Below, one piece after another: positions 7,426-14,548 of a stretch of 16,376 bases of DNA. Every line of letters starts with the position of its first letter. Within the stretch, counting starts at the first letter, position 1. The notes under the pieces were generated by a model. That model made no database searches. It was not told where the DNA came from and saw only the letters and a list, made by a program, of their open reading frames with translations. The position numbers and the translations under genes are program-made. The DNA lies in NCBI GenBank assembly GCA_041569895.1, contig JBFFXF010000166.1:1-16376 (forward strand), written 5' to 3'. The DNA is from JBFFXF01 sp041569895. Lineage in GTDB: Bacteria > Planctomycetota > UBA8108 > JACQVS01.

Positions 7426-8117
7426 GGCAGATCGGCGAAGCTCCGGATCACCTCGTGGTCGTGGCGCTCGGTGACCTCCCGATTGCCGGGACGGACACAG
7501 AGCGCGGTTTTCATGCCGGCTGTGCGCGCCGCGTCGAGCTCCGCGAGCACGTCGCTGACGAAGAGCACGTCGGCCGGCTCGAGACCCCAGTCCCCCGCGA
7601 TCGCGCGGTAGCTCGAGGGCTCGCCCTTCGGCCCCGTCCGCGTGTCGTGGTGCCCGTCGAGGTACGCCAGCAGGTCGCCCTGCTCGGTGTGGCCGAAGAA
7701 GAGCCGCTGCGCCTCGACACTGCCGGATGAGTAGATGCGCACCGGGACGCCACGCTCGCGCCAGCGCTCGAGCGCCGGCCGGACGTCGGGGAAGACGTGC
7801 GACGTGAGCTCGCCGGATTCGTAGCCCTGCCGCCAGACGAGGCCCTGGAGCTGCTTCAGCCCGGTGGTCTTGGCGTCGGCGTCCATCAGCCGGTGCACCT
7901 CAGTGACGAGCGCGTCGACGTCGGCGAGCGGACGTCCCGCCTCCTCCTCGATCAGCGCCCAAGCGGCGCGCACGTCGTCGTCGTCCTGTCGCTGGCGCGT
8001 GAACTCGCGGACGTGCTCGCGCGCGAACGGGAAGAGGACGTCGTAGACGTACGAGATCGACGACGTCGTCCCCTCCACGTCAAGCAGAATGCCGCGTCCG
8101 CCGGCGGGCGCCGTCAC
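7422..8117 (-). CDS. mtnC: Enolase-phosphatase E1 (methionine salvage)
   Basis: This 231-residue HAD-superfamily enzyme converts 2,3-diketo-5-methylthiopentyl-1-phosphate into acireductone, by enolisation followed by removal of the phosphate. The signature LLDVEGTTSSISYV is at residues 11-24, with nucleophile Asp13 and Glu15 in the DxEGT form specific to MtnC. HAD motif II is IYSSGSVEAQ, and the later acidic loop is LFVSDVLAELDAA. The length matches the usual 225-250 residues. The start is GTG at 8117, sharing GTGA with the mtnD stop; there is no good Shine-Dalgarno, so translation probably relies on coupling. Downstream it overlaps the symporter start in the same way. It acts between MtnB and MtnD, whose genes are adjacent. 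Confidence 0.96.
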   Translation of the reverse strand: MTAPAGGRGILLDVEGTTSSISYVYDVLFPFAREHVREFTRQRQDDDDVRAAWALIEEEAGRPLADVDALVTEVHRLMDADAKTTGLKQLQGLVWRQGYESGELTSHVFPDVRPALERWRERGVPVRIYSSGSVEAQRLFFGHTEQGDLLAYLDGHHDTRTGPKGEPSSYRAIAGDWGLEPADVLFVSDVLAELDAARTAGMKTALCVRPGNREVTERHDHEVIRSFADLP

Positions 8118-8674
8118 GACATCCGCGGCGGCAGGTAGGATGGCCCCCAGCAGACCGGCGCGTACTCGCCGTGCACGCCGTCGTCGACGTAGTGCGGCGT
8201 CCAGCCGGAGGGGTCGAGGAAGAGCCGGATGGCGCGGATCTCGCGCTCCTCGCAGAGGTCGAACCAGTGACGCGTGCCCGCCGGCACGTTGATCAGGTCG
8301 CCGGACTCGATCACCAGCCCGAACACCGGTTCGTCGCCGGGATTGACATGGAAGATGCCGCGCCCCTTGACGATGAAGCGGACCTCGTCCTCGCTGTGCG
8401 TGTGCTCCTTGTTGAACTTGTCGAGCATGGCGCCGAGGTTCGGCGTGTCGGCCGTGACGTCGATGACGTCGGCGGTGACGTAGCCCCCGGCTTCCTTCAG
8501 GCGCTCGATCTCCGGCGCGTACGCCTCGAGAATCTCCTCGTGCGTCGCGTCATGGTCGATTCGCCCGTCGACGTCCCAGCGCTCGTAGGAGATGCCGTAC
8601 CGCGCGAGGAACTCGGCGATCGACGCCGGATCCTCGATCTCACGCGCCTGCGACGGAATTCTGATCTTCGCCAT
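8114..8674 (-). CDS. mtnD: Acireductone dioxygenase (methionine salvage)
   Basis: This 186-residue cupin metalloenzyme oxidises acireductone with O2. With iron the family gives 4-methylthio-2-oxobutyrate (the methionine precursor) and formate; with nickel it gives methylthiopropionate, formate and CO. The metal ligands are all present: His91, His93 and Glu97 in EHTHSEDEVRF, and His136 in PAGTRHWFDL. The C-terminal segment LFLDPSGWTPHY is also typical. The length is normal. The ATG at 8674 follows a strong purine-rich ribosome site (GGAGGGAGGAACG) in the 34-bp gap after mtnB. This is the best initiation site in the operon and presumably also drives the coupled genes downstream. The stop overlaps mtnC. 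Confidence 0.97.
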   Translation of the reverse strand: MAKIRIPSQAREIEDPASIAEFLARYGISYERWDVDGRIDHDATHEEILEAYAPEIERLKEAGGYVTADVIDVTADTPNLGAMLDKFNKEHTHSEDEVRFIVKGRGIFHVNPGDEPVFGLVIESGDLINVPAGTRHWFDLCEEREIRAIRLFLDPSGWTPHYVDDGVHGEYAPVCWGPSYLPPRMS

Positions 8675-8708
8675 CGGTCGTTCCTCCCTCCGCGACGGTC
8701 TCGTCGAG

Positions 8709-9368
8709 TCAACTGGACAGCGGCGGCCCCGCCGCCGACGTTCTCCTTCCCAGGACCTCGAGGAGGAACTCGAGGACCTCGACGTGACGCCGTGCGTCCT
8801 CCAGGCTCCGCCCCCAGGTGTACAGGCCGTGCCCGCGCAGGAGAAAACCGTGCGCCCGGGCGCCGGCCGCCGACTCGAGCCACGCCGCCAGACGTCCGGC
8901 GAGCGCGGGCATGTCCTGGGTGTTGTCGAAGATCTCCACGCGCTCCGTGTGCTCGTGCGTCGTCACGCCATCGAGCCCCTTGAGCATCTCGTAGCCCGCG
9001 ATCTCGACGGCGCCGGCGGTCGCGTGGAGGTCGGAGAGCAGGGTAGCCCACACGGAGTGCGTGTGCAAGACCGCGCCGATCGACGGATCGCGCGCCAGAA
9101 CGGCGTGGAGAAACGCCTCCGCCGACGGGGACGTCCCGCCTGCATCGACAGGCTCGCCGTCGCCATCGATGACGGTGAAGTCGGCCTCGCCGAGACGCCC
9201 CTTGTCGGCGCCGCTGGCGGTGATCAGCAGCCGCAGCGGCTCGCGCGAGACGACGACGCTGAAGTTGCCGCCGGTGCCGATCGACCACAGGCGGGCGTGA
9301 AACGCCGCGCCGGTCTCGCGCAGGGCGCGACGCTCGGCAGCGTGATCGAGCTCCGGGACGAGGGACAT
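8709..9368 (-). CDS. mtnB: Methylthioribulose-1-phosphate dehydratase (methionine salvage)
   Basis: This 219-residue protein of the class II aldolase fold dehydrates 5-methylthioribulose-1-phosphate to 2,3-diketo-5-methylthiopentyl-1-phosphate. The zinc ligands are His102 and His104 in LHTHSVWATLL and His180 in LRGHGLYTWG. Glu127 in GYEMLKG aligns with the catalytic acid of the human homologue APIP. GTGGNFSV (31-38) is the phosphate-binding loop, and the ATEX-like SPSAEAFLH segment precedes the zinc site. The HGLYTWG motif separates MtnB from fuculose or ribulose phosphate aldolases. It starts 12 bp after the stop of the DUF5362-like gene, with a weak Shine-Dalgarno, so it probably belongs to the same transcript. 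It supplies the substrate for MtnC. Confidence 0.94.
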   Translation of the reverse strand: MSLVPELDHAAERRALRETGAAFHARLWSIGTGGNFSVVVSREPLRLLITASGADKGRLGEADFTVIDGDGEPVDAGGTSPSAEAFLHAVLARDPSIGAVLHTHSVWATLLSDLHATAGAVEIAGYEMLKGLDGVTTHEHTERVEIFDNTQDMPALAGRLAAWLESAAGARAHGFLLRGHGLYTWGRSLEDARRHVEVLEFLLEVLGRRTSAAGPPLSS

Positions 9369-9380
9369 GGCACCGAATCT

Positions 9381-9848
9381 CTACCTGAACGATGGGAACC
9401 ACATGAAGACGAGCAGGATGACGTTGATGAGGAGAACGGCCAGCGCGAGTATGCCGACCACCCTCCAGAACGACTTCTGCCAGCGCAGCGCGTCCTCGAG
9501 CCACTCGACCTGTCCCGTCATAAGCAGCTCGCCGATGGCGTTGGCGTACTTGAAGAGGAAGTAGGAAAGCACGAAGTAGATGAATCCCATGAACGCATAG
9601 ACGATCGCCACACCCGGTCCGAACCCTTCCGCGGGCCCGGTGCCGCCGAGAAACCCGACACCGGCGATGAGCAGCAGGACACCCGCGAGGAAGCCCAGCA
9701 CCGAGAGGAACCGCACCCAGGGCTTGGTGCCGGCGAGATGCTCGATCGCCCGCGGCGTCACCCCCATCGCCTCGTCGGACGGCGTCGGAGCACCGGTCGA
9801 TTCCGGGCTGGCGTACGGATTCAGGCCCTGGTCCTGTTCGCTCGACAT
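9381..9848 (-). CDS. Small membrane protein, DUF5362-like, with NPYASP N-terminus
   Basis: This 155-residue protein has an N-terminal NPYASP motif (10-15), frequent in planctomycete membrane proteins, and a Pro/Ser-rich cytoplasmic tail. Three membrane segments lie at about 44-68, 78-102 and 127-150. Between the second and third, FLFKYANAIGELL and WLEDALRWQKSFWRVVGI match the pattern of DUF5362, whose function is unknown. I chose the ATG at 9848 because GGAGG lies five bases upstream and the motif follows at once; the frame is open further upstream but without protein character. It is the first gene of the run leading into mtnB with a 12-bp gap, so co-transcription with the methionine salvage genes is likely. 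A functional link is not evident. Confidence 0.85.
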   Translation of the reverse strand: MSSEQDQGLNPYASPESTGAPTPSDEAMGVTPRAIEHLAGTKPWVRFLSVLGFLAGVLLLIAGVGFLGGTGPAEGFGPGVAIVYAFMGFIYFVLSYFLFKYANAIGELLMTGQVEWLEDALRWQKSFWRVVGILALAVLLINVILLVFMWFPSFR

Positions 9849-9871
9849 GGCTGCCTCCGGCGTTTCCGACT

Positions 9872-9901
9872 TTGGTCCGGGAGTCCGGGCGGTGATATCA
9901 T
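9872..9901 (+). promoter_or_regulatory. Candidate promoter for the metallopeptidase gene
   Basis: TGATATCAT at 9893-9901 matches the extended -10 form TGnTATAAT with one mismatch. TTGGTC at 9872-9877 is a weak -35, 18 bp upstream. Transcription would begin near 9908, about 45 bases before the ATG at 9952. The element includes the palindrome TGATATCA, so a leftward -10 (GATGAT) for the divergent operon can overlap it. This is a pattern match only. Confidence 0.35.
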
Positions 9902-9951
9902 CAGGCCCGCTGAGTATCCGTCGTTTCGCCCCGGAAGCGCAATCACGAAAG

Positions 9952-11097
9952 ATGATGAACACCTCCAGACTTCGTTCGCGCGGGGCAGCGGTCAGATGGA
10001 CCGTCCTCTGCGCCGCGCTCGTCGTCGTCACCGCAGCGCCTCTCGATGCGGAGCTGCTGACCTTTCCCGCAAGGCCCGCCGACCGCGGTCTCGCCGAGCT
10101 CGCGCGCGCCATCGAGGCGATTCACGCTCGCGCCGTGCGCTCGCGCGGCGAGTGGACCGAGGCCGATCTCCAGAAGCGCGTGCCGAAGAAACTGCTCGAC
10201 CTGGACTCGCGCATCCGCGACGGGAATGCGGCTGCGGAGGCGCGTGCGCTCGCGCTCGCTCACCTTGCGCTCCTCTGGGCGGACATCGCATGGATCGAGC
10301 GCGTGCGGCCGATCGAGGAAGCCGTGGCCGCCCTCGATGCCGGGATCGCCGCACGGCTCGGACACCACGACGCGTCGGAGCACTTCGTCGTGCGCGTCGT
10401 TGGCGCCGAGCGACGCTACGCGCGCGCGGCCCTCGACCTCGCCGAGGCGGCCCGCGCCGGATACGAGAAGCTCTTCGGGCTGCGAGCGATCAGCAAGGTG
10501 CCGGGCAAGAAGGTGCGCATCCTGATCTGCGTCGATCCCGAGCTCGAGAAGGACCGTCTCTACTTCCACCCGTCGCCGCCCTATCACTCGGAGCTGCGCC
10601 TCATGGTCCCGGACCCGAAGCTCCTGACGCGCGCGGGGGGTCGTCGCCTCGTCTACGGGTTCTGCCACGAGCTCGGACACATGATCGCCATGTGGGGCGA
10701 GCACGGCGGCGTCGAGGACGACCGCCACGCGTGGGCGCACTACACGGGCTGCCTCATCGTCGAGGAGGTCTACGACCGGCTCGGCAACGAGCCCTGGCCG
10801 ACATGGACCGCGTTCCAGCGCCGCGCGAGCGGCCGGGCGCGCCTCGAGAAACAGATCGAGGGCCGCAAGCCGGGGCTCGATTCGTACGAGTCGATCCTCG
10901 CCCTCTTCCACGCCATCGGCGCCGAGCTCGGCACCGAGATCTACGGACGCGCGTGGGAAGTCCTCGAGAAGAAACGCCGCTTCCGCCTGGTCAACCGGGT
11001 GCGCTACCTCTGGATGCGAGACCTCGAGGCCGCCCTGATGGCCGTGGCGCCGAGAGAGAAGCGGGGGAGGGTGATGGAGATCTTCAGGGGCCGCTGA
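9952..11097 (+). CDS. Secreted HExxH protein, putative zinc metallopeptidase
   Basis: This 381-residue protein starts with an ATGATG pair (9952 or 9955); the frame is open upstream but lacks coding character there. Residues 1-33 look like a Sec signal: basic, then a hydrophobic core around 15-29, with cleavage likely after LDA. The middle (45-175) is helical and Ala/Arg/Glu-rich. A beta-strand region with KVRILICVDPE (187-197) precedes FCHELGHMIAMWGEHGG (237-253). HELGH at 239-243 is a classic zinc-binding HExxH with Glu240 as catalytic base. A third ligand could be Glu256 or His259 in EDDRHAWAHYTG; in many related folds this place holds Glu in an E-WAHY context. A helical C-terminal part follows. 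It probably acts in the periplasm or outside the cell. The substrate and exact peptidase family are unknown. It stands alone, divergent from the DUF5362-mtn operon. Confidence 0.78.
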   Translation: MMNTSRLRSRGAAVRWTVLCAALVVVTAAPLDAELLTFPARPADRGLAELARAIEAIHARAVRSRGEWTEADLQKRVPKKLLDLDSRIRDGNAAAEARALALAHLALLWADIAWIERVRPIEEAVAALDAGIAARLGHHDASEHFVVRVVGAERRYARAALDLAEAARAGYEKLFGLRAISKVPGKKVRILICVDPELEKDRLYFHPSPPYHSELRLMVPDPKLLTRAGGRRLVYGFCHELGHMIAMWGEHGGVEDDRHAWAHYTGCLIVEEVYDRLGNEPWPTWTAFQRRASGRARLEKQIEGRKPGLDSYESILALFHAIGAELGTEIYGRAWEVLEKKRRFRLVNRVRYLWMRDLEAALMAVAPREKRGRVMEIFRGR

Positions 11098-11284
11098 CGG
11101 CGGGTTCGATTTCGATTCCGACTCCGATTCCGAGATCGGAGTCCGAGATCAGAGATCGGAGATCAGAGATTAGAGATCCGACACAGAGGCCGATGGCGGG
11201 GCGCTTCGCCTCCGCGAACGACTTCGCCCAATCTGCGTCAATCTGCGTAATCGGCGTAATCGGCGTTCCCGTCCCCGTCGAGCC
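11098..11284. repeat. Second repeat-filled convergent junction, with 9-bp hairpin
   Basis: The stretch between the metallopeptidase stop and the dehydrogenase stop consists largely of short repeats. At 11105-11177 are degenerate units of the GATTCCGA / GATCGGA / GATCAGA type. Within them is a perfect inverted repeat: GACTCCGAT (11120-11128), a 6-nt loop, and ATCGGAGTC (11135-11143). At 11230-11266 is a separate tandem set: AATCTGCGT twice and AATCGGCGT twice, with one extra C after the first unit. The part from 11178 to 11229 shows no clear feature. The hairpin could slow or end transcription from either side, but there is no T-run. Confidence 0.85.
11120..11143. terminator. Possible bidirectional terminator hairpin (no T-run)
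   Basis: This is a perfect 9-bp stem with a 6-nt loop, located 23 bp after the stop of the metallopeptidase gene and between two convergent genes. The position suits a terminator for the rightward gene. The missing T-run on either strand and the surrounding low-complexity repeats make it equally possible that the palindrome is a by-product of the repeat units. Confidence 0.35.
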
Positions 11285-14200
11285 TCATCGGCAGGCGAGC
11301 AAAAACGCCACGAGGTCCGCCAGCTCCTGGGGGGTGAGTTGCTGGTCGAGGCCCGATGGCATCACCGACACCGTCGACGGCTTGATCTCGCGGATGTCGT
11401 CTCTCGGGACGGTCACCTGCTCGGTCGGGCCGGTGGCGAGGACGAGGGCGTCGGCGCGGTCGTCCCGGACGGTGCCGTTGTGGAACTGGCCGTCGCGGGT
11501 GATCACGAGGACCGGCTCGTAGCTGCGGACGAAGCTGGCGCTCGGGAAGACGATCGACTCGAGGAGGTCGCGCGCCGTGCGGATCTTTCCGATGCGAGTC
11601 AGGTCGGGTCCGACGCTGCCGCCGAGGTAACCGATCTCGTGGCACGCCGAGCAGGCGCCCTTCGTGCCGTTGAAGACGGCCTGGCCGCGGCGCACGTCGC
11701 CCTCGGGGAGTGACTGCTCGATCTCCTCCAGCCGTGCCCGGTTCTCGGCGCCGCCCGCATCGAGCGACGCGACCAGCTCCTTGCCGCGGTCGGCGAGGGC
11801 CGATGGCAGCGTCTCGAGAAACTTGACCAGGATGTCCCGCTGCAGGGCCGCCGCGCCGGGTGACGAGCCGAGCGCGGTGATCAGCGCCGCGCCGACCGAC
11901 TCGTCGCAGCGCTCGAACGCCGGCAGCAGACGGGGCACCTCGAGCGGCCCGGCCCCGGCGACCACGTCGACGAGCGTGGCGAGCTGCTCGCGCTCGAGCC
12001 GTGTCCGGCCGAGGACCGACGCCGCCTCGGCGCGCACGACCGCCGGCGCGTCCGGCGAGAGGTTCTCGCGCAGGAGATCGACCAGCGGGTCGTCGAGCTC
12101 GACCGGCCGATCCGGGATGGCCGCGAGCGCCTGGACTCGGATCGCGGTCGGGCGTTCGTCGTCCGCGGCGACGGCGCGCAGCGCGCCGGACAGCTCGGCC
12201 GCATCACCCTCGAACTTCAGCCGCGCCGCGGTGGCGATGCCGCGCGCCGACACCGTCGCGTCATCCGCCGCCACGGCCCGCGCCAGCCCGGGGATCCATC
12301 CCGGCGGCGCCTTCTCGCCACGCGCGCGTCCCATGGCGTCGAGCCCGGCGAGGCGCGCCGGCGACGAGCTCGACTCCTCGAGCGTCGCCGCCAGCAACTC
12401 GCGGACGCCGGGACGCGAGGCGAGCTGTCCCAGGAGCTGTCTCCACTCCGCGCCGCCGACGCCCCCGTCGACCTCGCGACCGACCCGGCGCCGGAGGAGA
12501 GCGGCGATCTCGTCGCTCCATTCCGGGTGACGTCCCGCGATCCAGAGCGCGGTGCGGCGCAGTGTCGTGTCCGCGCCGTCGAGCCAGGAGAGCACGTCGA
12601 CCGGTTGCAGCCGCCCACCGCGCATCTGATCGAGCGCGATCGCCGCAGCGCGGCGTGTGCCCGCGTGCGGCGAGTCGAGCCCGGCAGCCGTCGCCTCGGG
12701 ATCGCCGATCTCGATCAGCGCGTAGATGAGCGAGTGCTCGAGGACGCGGTCATCGATCGCCGCCGAGGTGGCGAGCAGCGGTGGGACGGCGGCCGTCGCG
12801 CCGATGCGTCCGAGCGCCTCGGCAGCGCAACGCCGCACCGCGGGTCGCGCGTCCTCGAGGAGCTCGATCAGCGCCGGCGCAGCCGACGCGTCACGCCACA
12901 ACCCGGCCGAGTGCGCCGCCGCGCCACGCACGGTGGCGTCGCTGTCGCGGAGCGCCCCGCGCACCGATTGTCGCGCCTCCGCGCCGGCCCGACGCGTCAG
13001 CGCCCAGACGGCGTTGACACGCGCCACAGGTGATCGATGCTCGCCGAGGGACCCCTCGAGCGCCCCGAGCGCCGACGCGTCGGTCGCGCGAGCGAGCGCC
13101 TCGATCGCCCGGCGTCGCACCGCGGGTCGCGAGTCGTCGAGCAGAGCCGCAGCTTCCGGCGCCGACAGACGCGTCCACGCGATGCGCTCCCCGCGCGGGT
13201 CGACCGGTTCCGCGGCATCGACCCTCCGGACCCGGTAGATGGCGCCGAGCACGTCCGGCTTCCACAGCTGCGAGGTCGGGCAGCAGAGCTTGTACCAGCC
13301 GCCCGTGTCGATGACGAGCAGGCTGCCGTCGGCGTCCTCGAGGACATCGGTCGGGTGGAAGTCGGTGCTGTCCGAGACGACGAAGTCCTCGTCGCGCGTC
13401 CTGAACGTCGCGCCATCCGGCTCGAGCACGTGACGCGTCACGCGTCGCATGTTGAACAGGCACGCGAAGAGGTTGCCCTCGAAGTCGTCGCCGAGCACTC
13501 GAGACTCGTAGAGTTCGAGACCACACGCCGCCGCCGCGCCGAGATGCGTCATCACCGGCATCAGGCCGCCGGTCCGCGGGTGCCCGTCGATGACGCCGTG
13601 CCGCTTGCCGTACACGCCGCCGTAGACCGCGTGCACGACGGCGTCGCGCCGACCGCCGGCCGGATGCTGGATGAACGTCGTCGTGAAAAGGCGCTCGCCG
13701 GCGAGTGTGAAGACGACGTCGACGGGGTTGTCCATGCCGCCGGTCATCACGGACTCGACCGCGCCCCCTCCGGGCCGGCGCCTGAAGATGTGCGCCGCCC
13801 GCGTCACCAGTGTCGACCCATCCGTGAGTTCGTGCCGCTGCTCGGCGAACGCGCCCTTGCACCAGTAGATCCATCCGTCCCGTCCGAGGTAGGGTCCGTG
13901 CAGATCGTTCGCGCAGCCCGTGAGCGTCTTGCCCTCGAACCACTCCTCGCGACGGTCCGCGACGCCGTCGTCGTCCTCGTCGGTGAGTCGCCAGATGCTC
14001 GGCGGCGCGGCGACGTAGAGCGAGCCGTCGTGCCAGAGCGCCCCCTCGGGAAACATCAGTCGATCGGCGAAAACGGTGCGCCGGTCGTACTGGCCGTCGC
14101 CGTCGACGTCCTCGAGGCGAAGCACGCGATGCGGTCGCTCGGCGAGCTGCTTCTGGACCGGATCGTTCGTTCCGGAGGACTCCGCGACGAGGAGTCGGCC

Positions 14201-14392
14201 GCGCTCGTCGAGAGCGGCGACGATCGGCCGGTCGACGAGCGGTGGCCCGGCGGCGCGCTCGACGTGGAAGCCGTCGGGGACCGTGATCGTCTGGTCGCCG
14301 AAGCGAAAGCGCTCGAGAGCGCCGAGCGGATCAGGCCGGGCCATGAGCGCGGCCAGGGCGAGAACGACGAGTTGCGATCGTGCGCGGCTCAT
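11285..14392 (-). CDS. PVC-type membrane-bound dehydrogenase / HEAT-repeat / cytochrome c fusion protein
   Basis: This 1035-residue exported protein has three parts. After a signal peptide (1-25) comes a beta-propeller resembling sugar or PQQ-type dehydrogenases (about 30-400). It contains VPDGFHVE, LDERGRLLVAES, DVDGDGQYDRR and DEDDDGVADRR (two Ca-binding DxDxDG loops), NDLHGPYLGRDGWIYWCKG, GGMDNPVDVVFT, DFHPTDVLEDADGSLLVIDTGGWYK, and a CC pair at 370-371. A long run of HEAT repeats (about 410-880) follows, with RPAVRRRAIEALARA-type units. The end is a single-heme cytochrome c domain with CSACH at 914-918 and a likely axial Met near 1011 in MPSGLDQQLTPQELADLVAFL. This order matches the large proteins of Pirellula-like and Verrucomicrobium-like bacteria (TIGR02604 and TIGR02603 types), believed to oxidise carbohydrates in the periplasm. 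I chose the ATG at 14392, directly before the signal peptide; an ATG at 14422 is the alternative. The substrate is unknown. Confidence 0.92.
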   Translation of the reverse strand: MSRARSQLVVLALAALMARPDPLGALERFRFGDQTITVPDGFHVERAAGPPLVDRPIVAALDERGRLLVAESSGTNDPVQKQLAERPHRVLRLEDVDGDGQYDRRTVFADRLMFPEGALWHDGSLYVAAPPSIWRLTDEDDDGVADRREEWFEGKTLTGCANDLHGPYLGRDGWIYWCKGAFAEQRHELTDGSTLVTRAAHIFRRRPGGGAVESVMTGGMDNPVDVVFTLAGERLFTTTFIQHPAGGRRDAVVHAVYGGVYGKRHGVIDGHPRTGGLMPVMTHLGAAAACGLELYESRVLGDDFEGNLFACLFNMRRVTRHVLEPDGATFRTRDEDFVVSDSTDFHPTDVLEDADGSLLVIDTGGWYKLCCPTSQLWKPDVLGAIYRVRRVDAAEPVDPRGERIAWTRLSAPEAAALLDDSRPAVRRRAIEALARATDASALGALEGSLGEHRSPVARVNAVWALTRRAGAEARQSVRGALRDSDATVRGAAAHSAGLWRDASAAPALIELLEDARPAVRRCAAEALGRIGATAAVPPLLATSAAIDDRVLEHSLIYALIEIGDPEATAAGLDSPHAGTRRAAAIALDQMRGGRLQPVDVLSWLDGADTTLRRTALWIAGRHPEWSDEIAALLRRRVGREVDGGVGGAEWRQLLGQLASRPGVRELLAATLEESSSSPARLAGLDAMGRARGEKAPPGWIPGLARAVAADDATVSARGIATAARLKFEGDAAELSGALRAVAADDERPTAIRVQALAAIPDRPVELDDPLVDLLRENLSPDAPAVVRAEAASVLGRTRLEREQLATLVDVVAGAGPLEVPRLLPAFERCDESVGAALITALGSSPGAAALQRDILVKFLETLPSALADRGKELVASLDAGGAENRARLEEIEQSLPEGDVRRGQAVFNGTKGACSACHEIGYLGGSVGPDLTRIGKIRTARDLLESIVFPSASFVRSYEPVLVITRDGQFHNGTVRDDRADALVLATGPTEQVTVPRDDIREIKPSTVSVMPSGLDQQLTPQELADLVAFLLACR

Positions 14393-14548
14393 GCGAGGAC
14401 CCCGGAGTTTGACGCCCGCCATTCTCCACGGCGACCAGACGTCTTGCAACGCCTGCCGTCGAGTGGGAGAATGCGGTTTCCGGTTGTGCGGAGTACCTTC
14501 CCGACGGGCGGGCCGTCGATATTGAACGTTTGCACGATGAGGTGACCG
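14393..14548. promoter_or_regulatory. Divergent intergenic region with a long imperfect inverted repeat
   Basis: This region lies between the leftward dehydrogenase gene and the rightward DUF1579 gene. CATTCTCCAC (14420-14429) pairs with GTGGGAGAATG (14463-14473) to give a 10-bp stem with one bulged G. Inside, CGGC (14429-14432) can pair with GCCG, and the palindrome AGACGTCT sits near the centre. It could be an operator for one or both divergent genes, or an RNA structure if it lies in the leader of either transcript. I see no convincing -35/-10 pair. Confidence 0.35.

Noticed and set aside
8592..11522. Open frame of 976 codons on the plus strand
   Set aside because: It crosses mtnB, DUF5362, the intergenic region and the metallopeptidase in a wrong frame; the product is Arg-rich without family motifs. 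It is an artefact of high GC.
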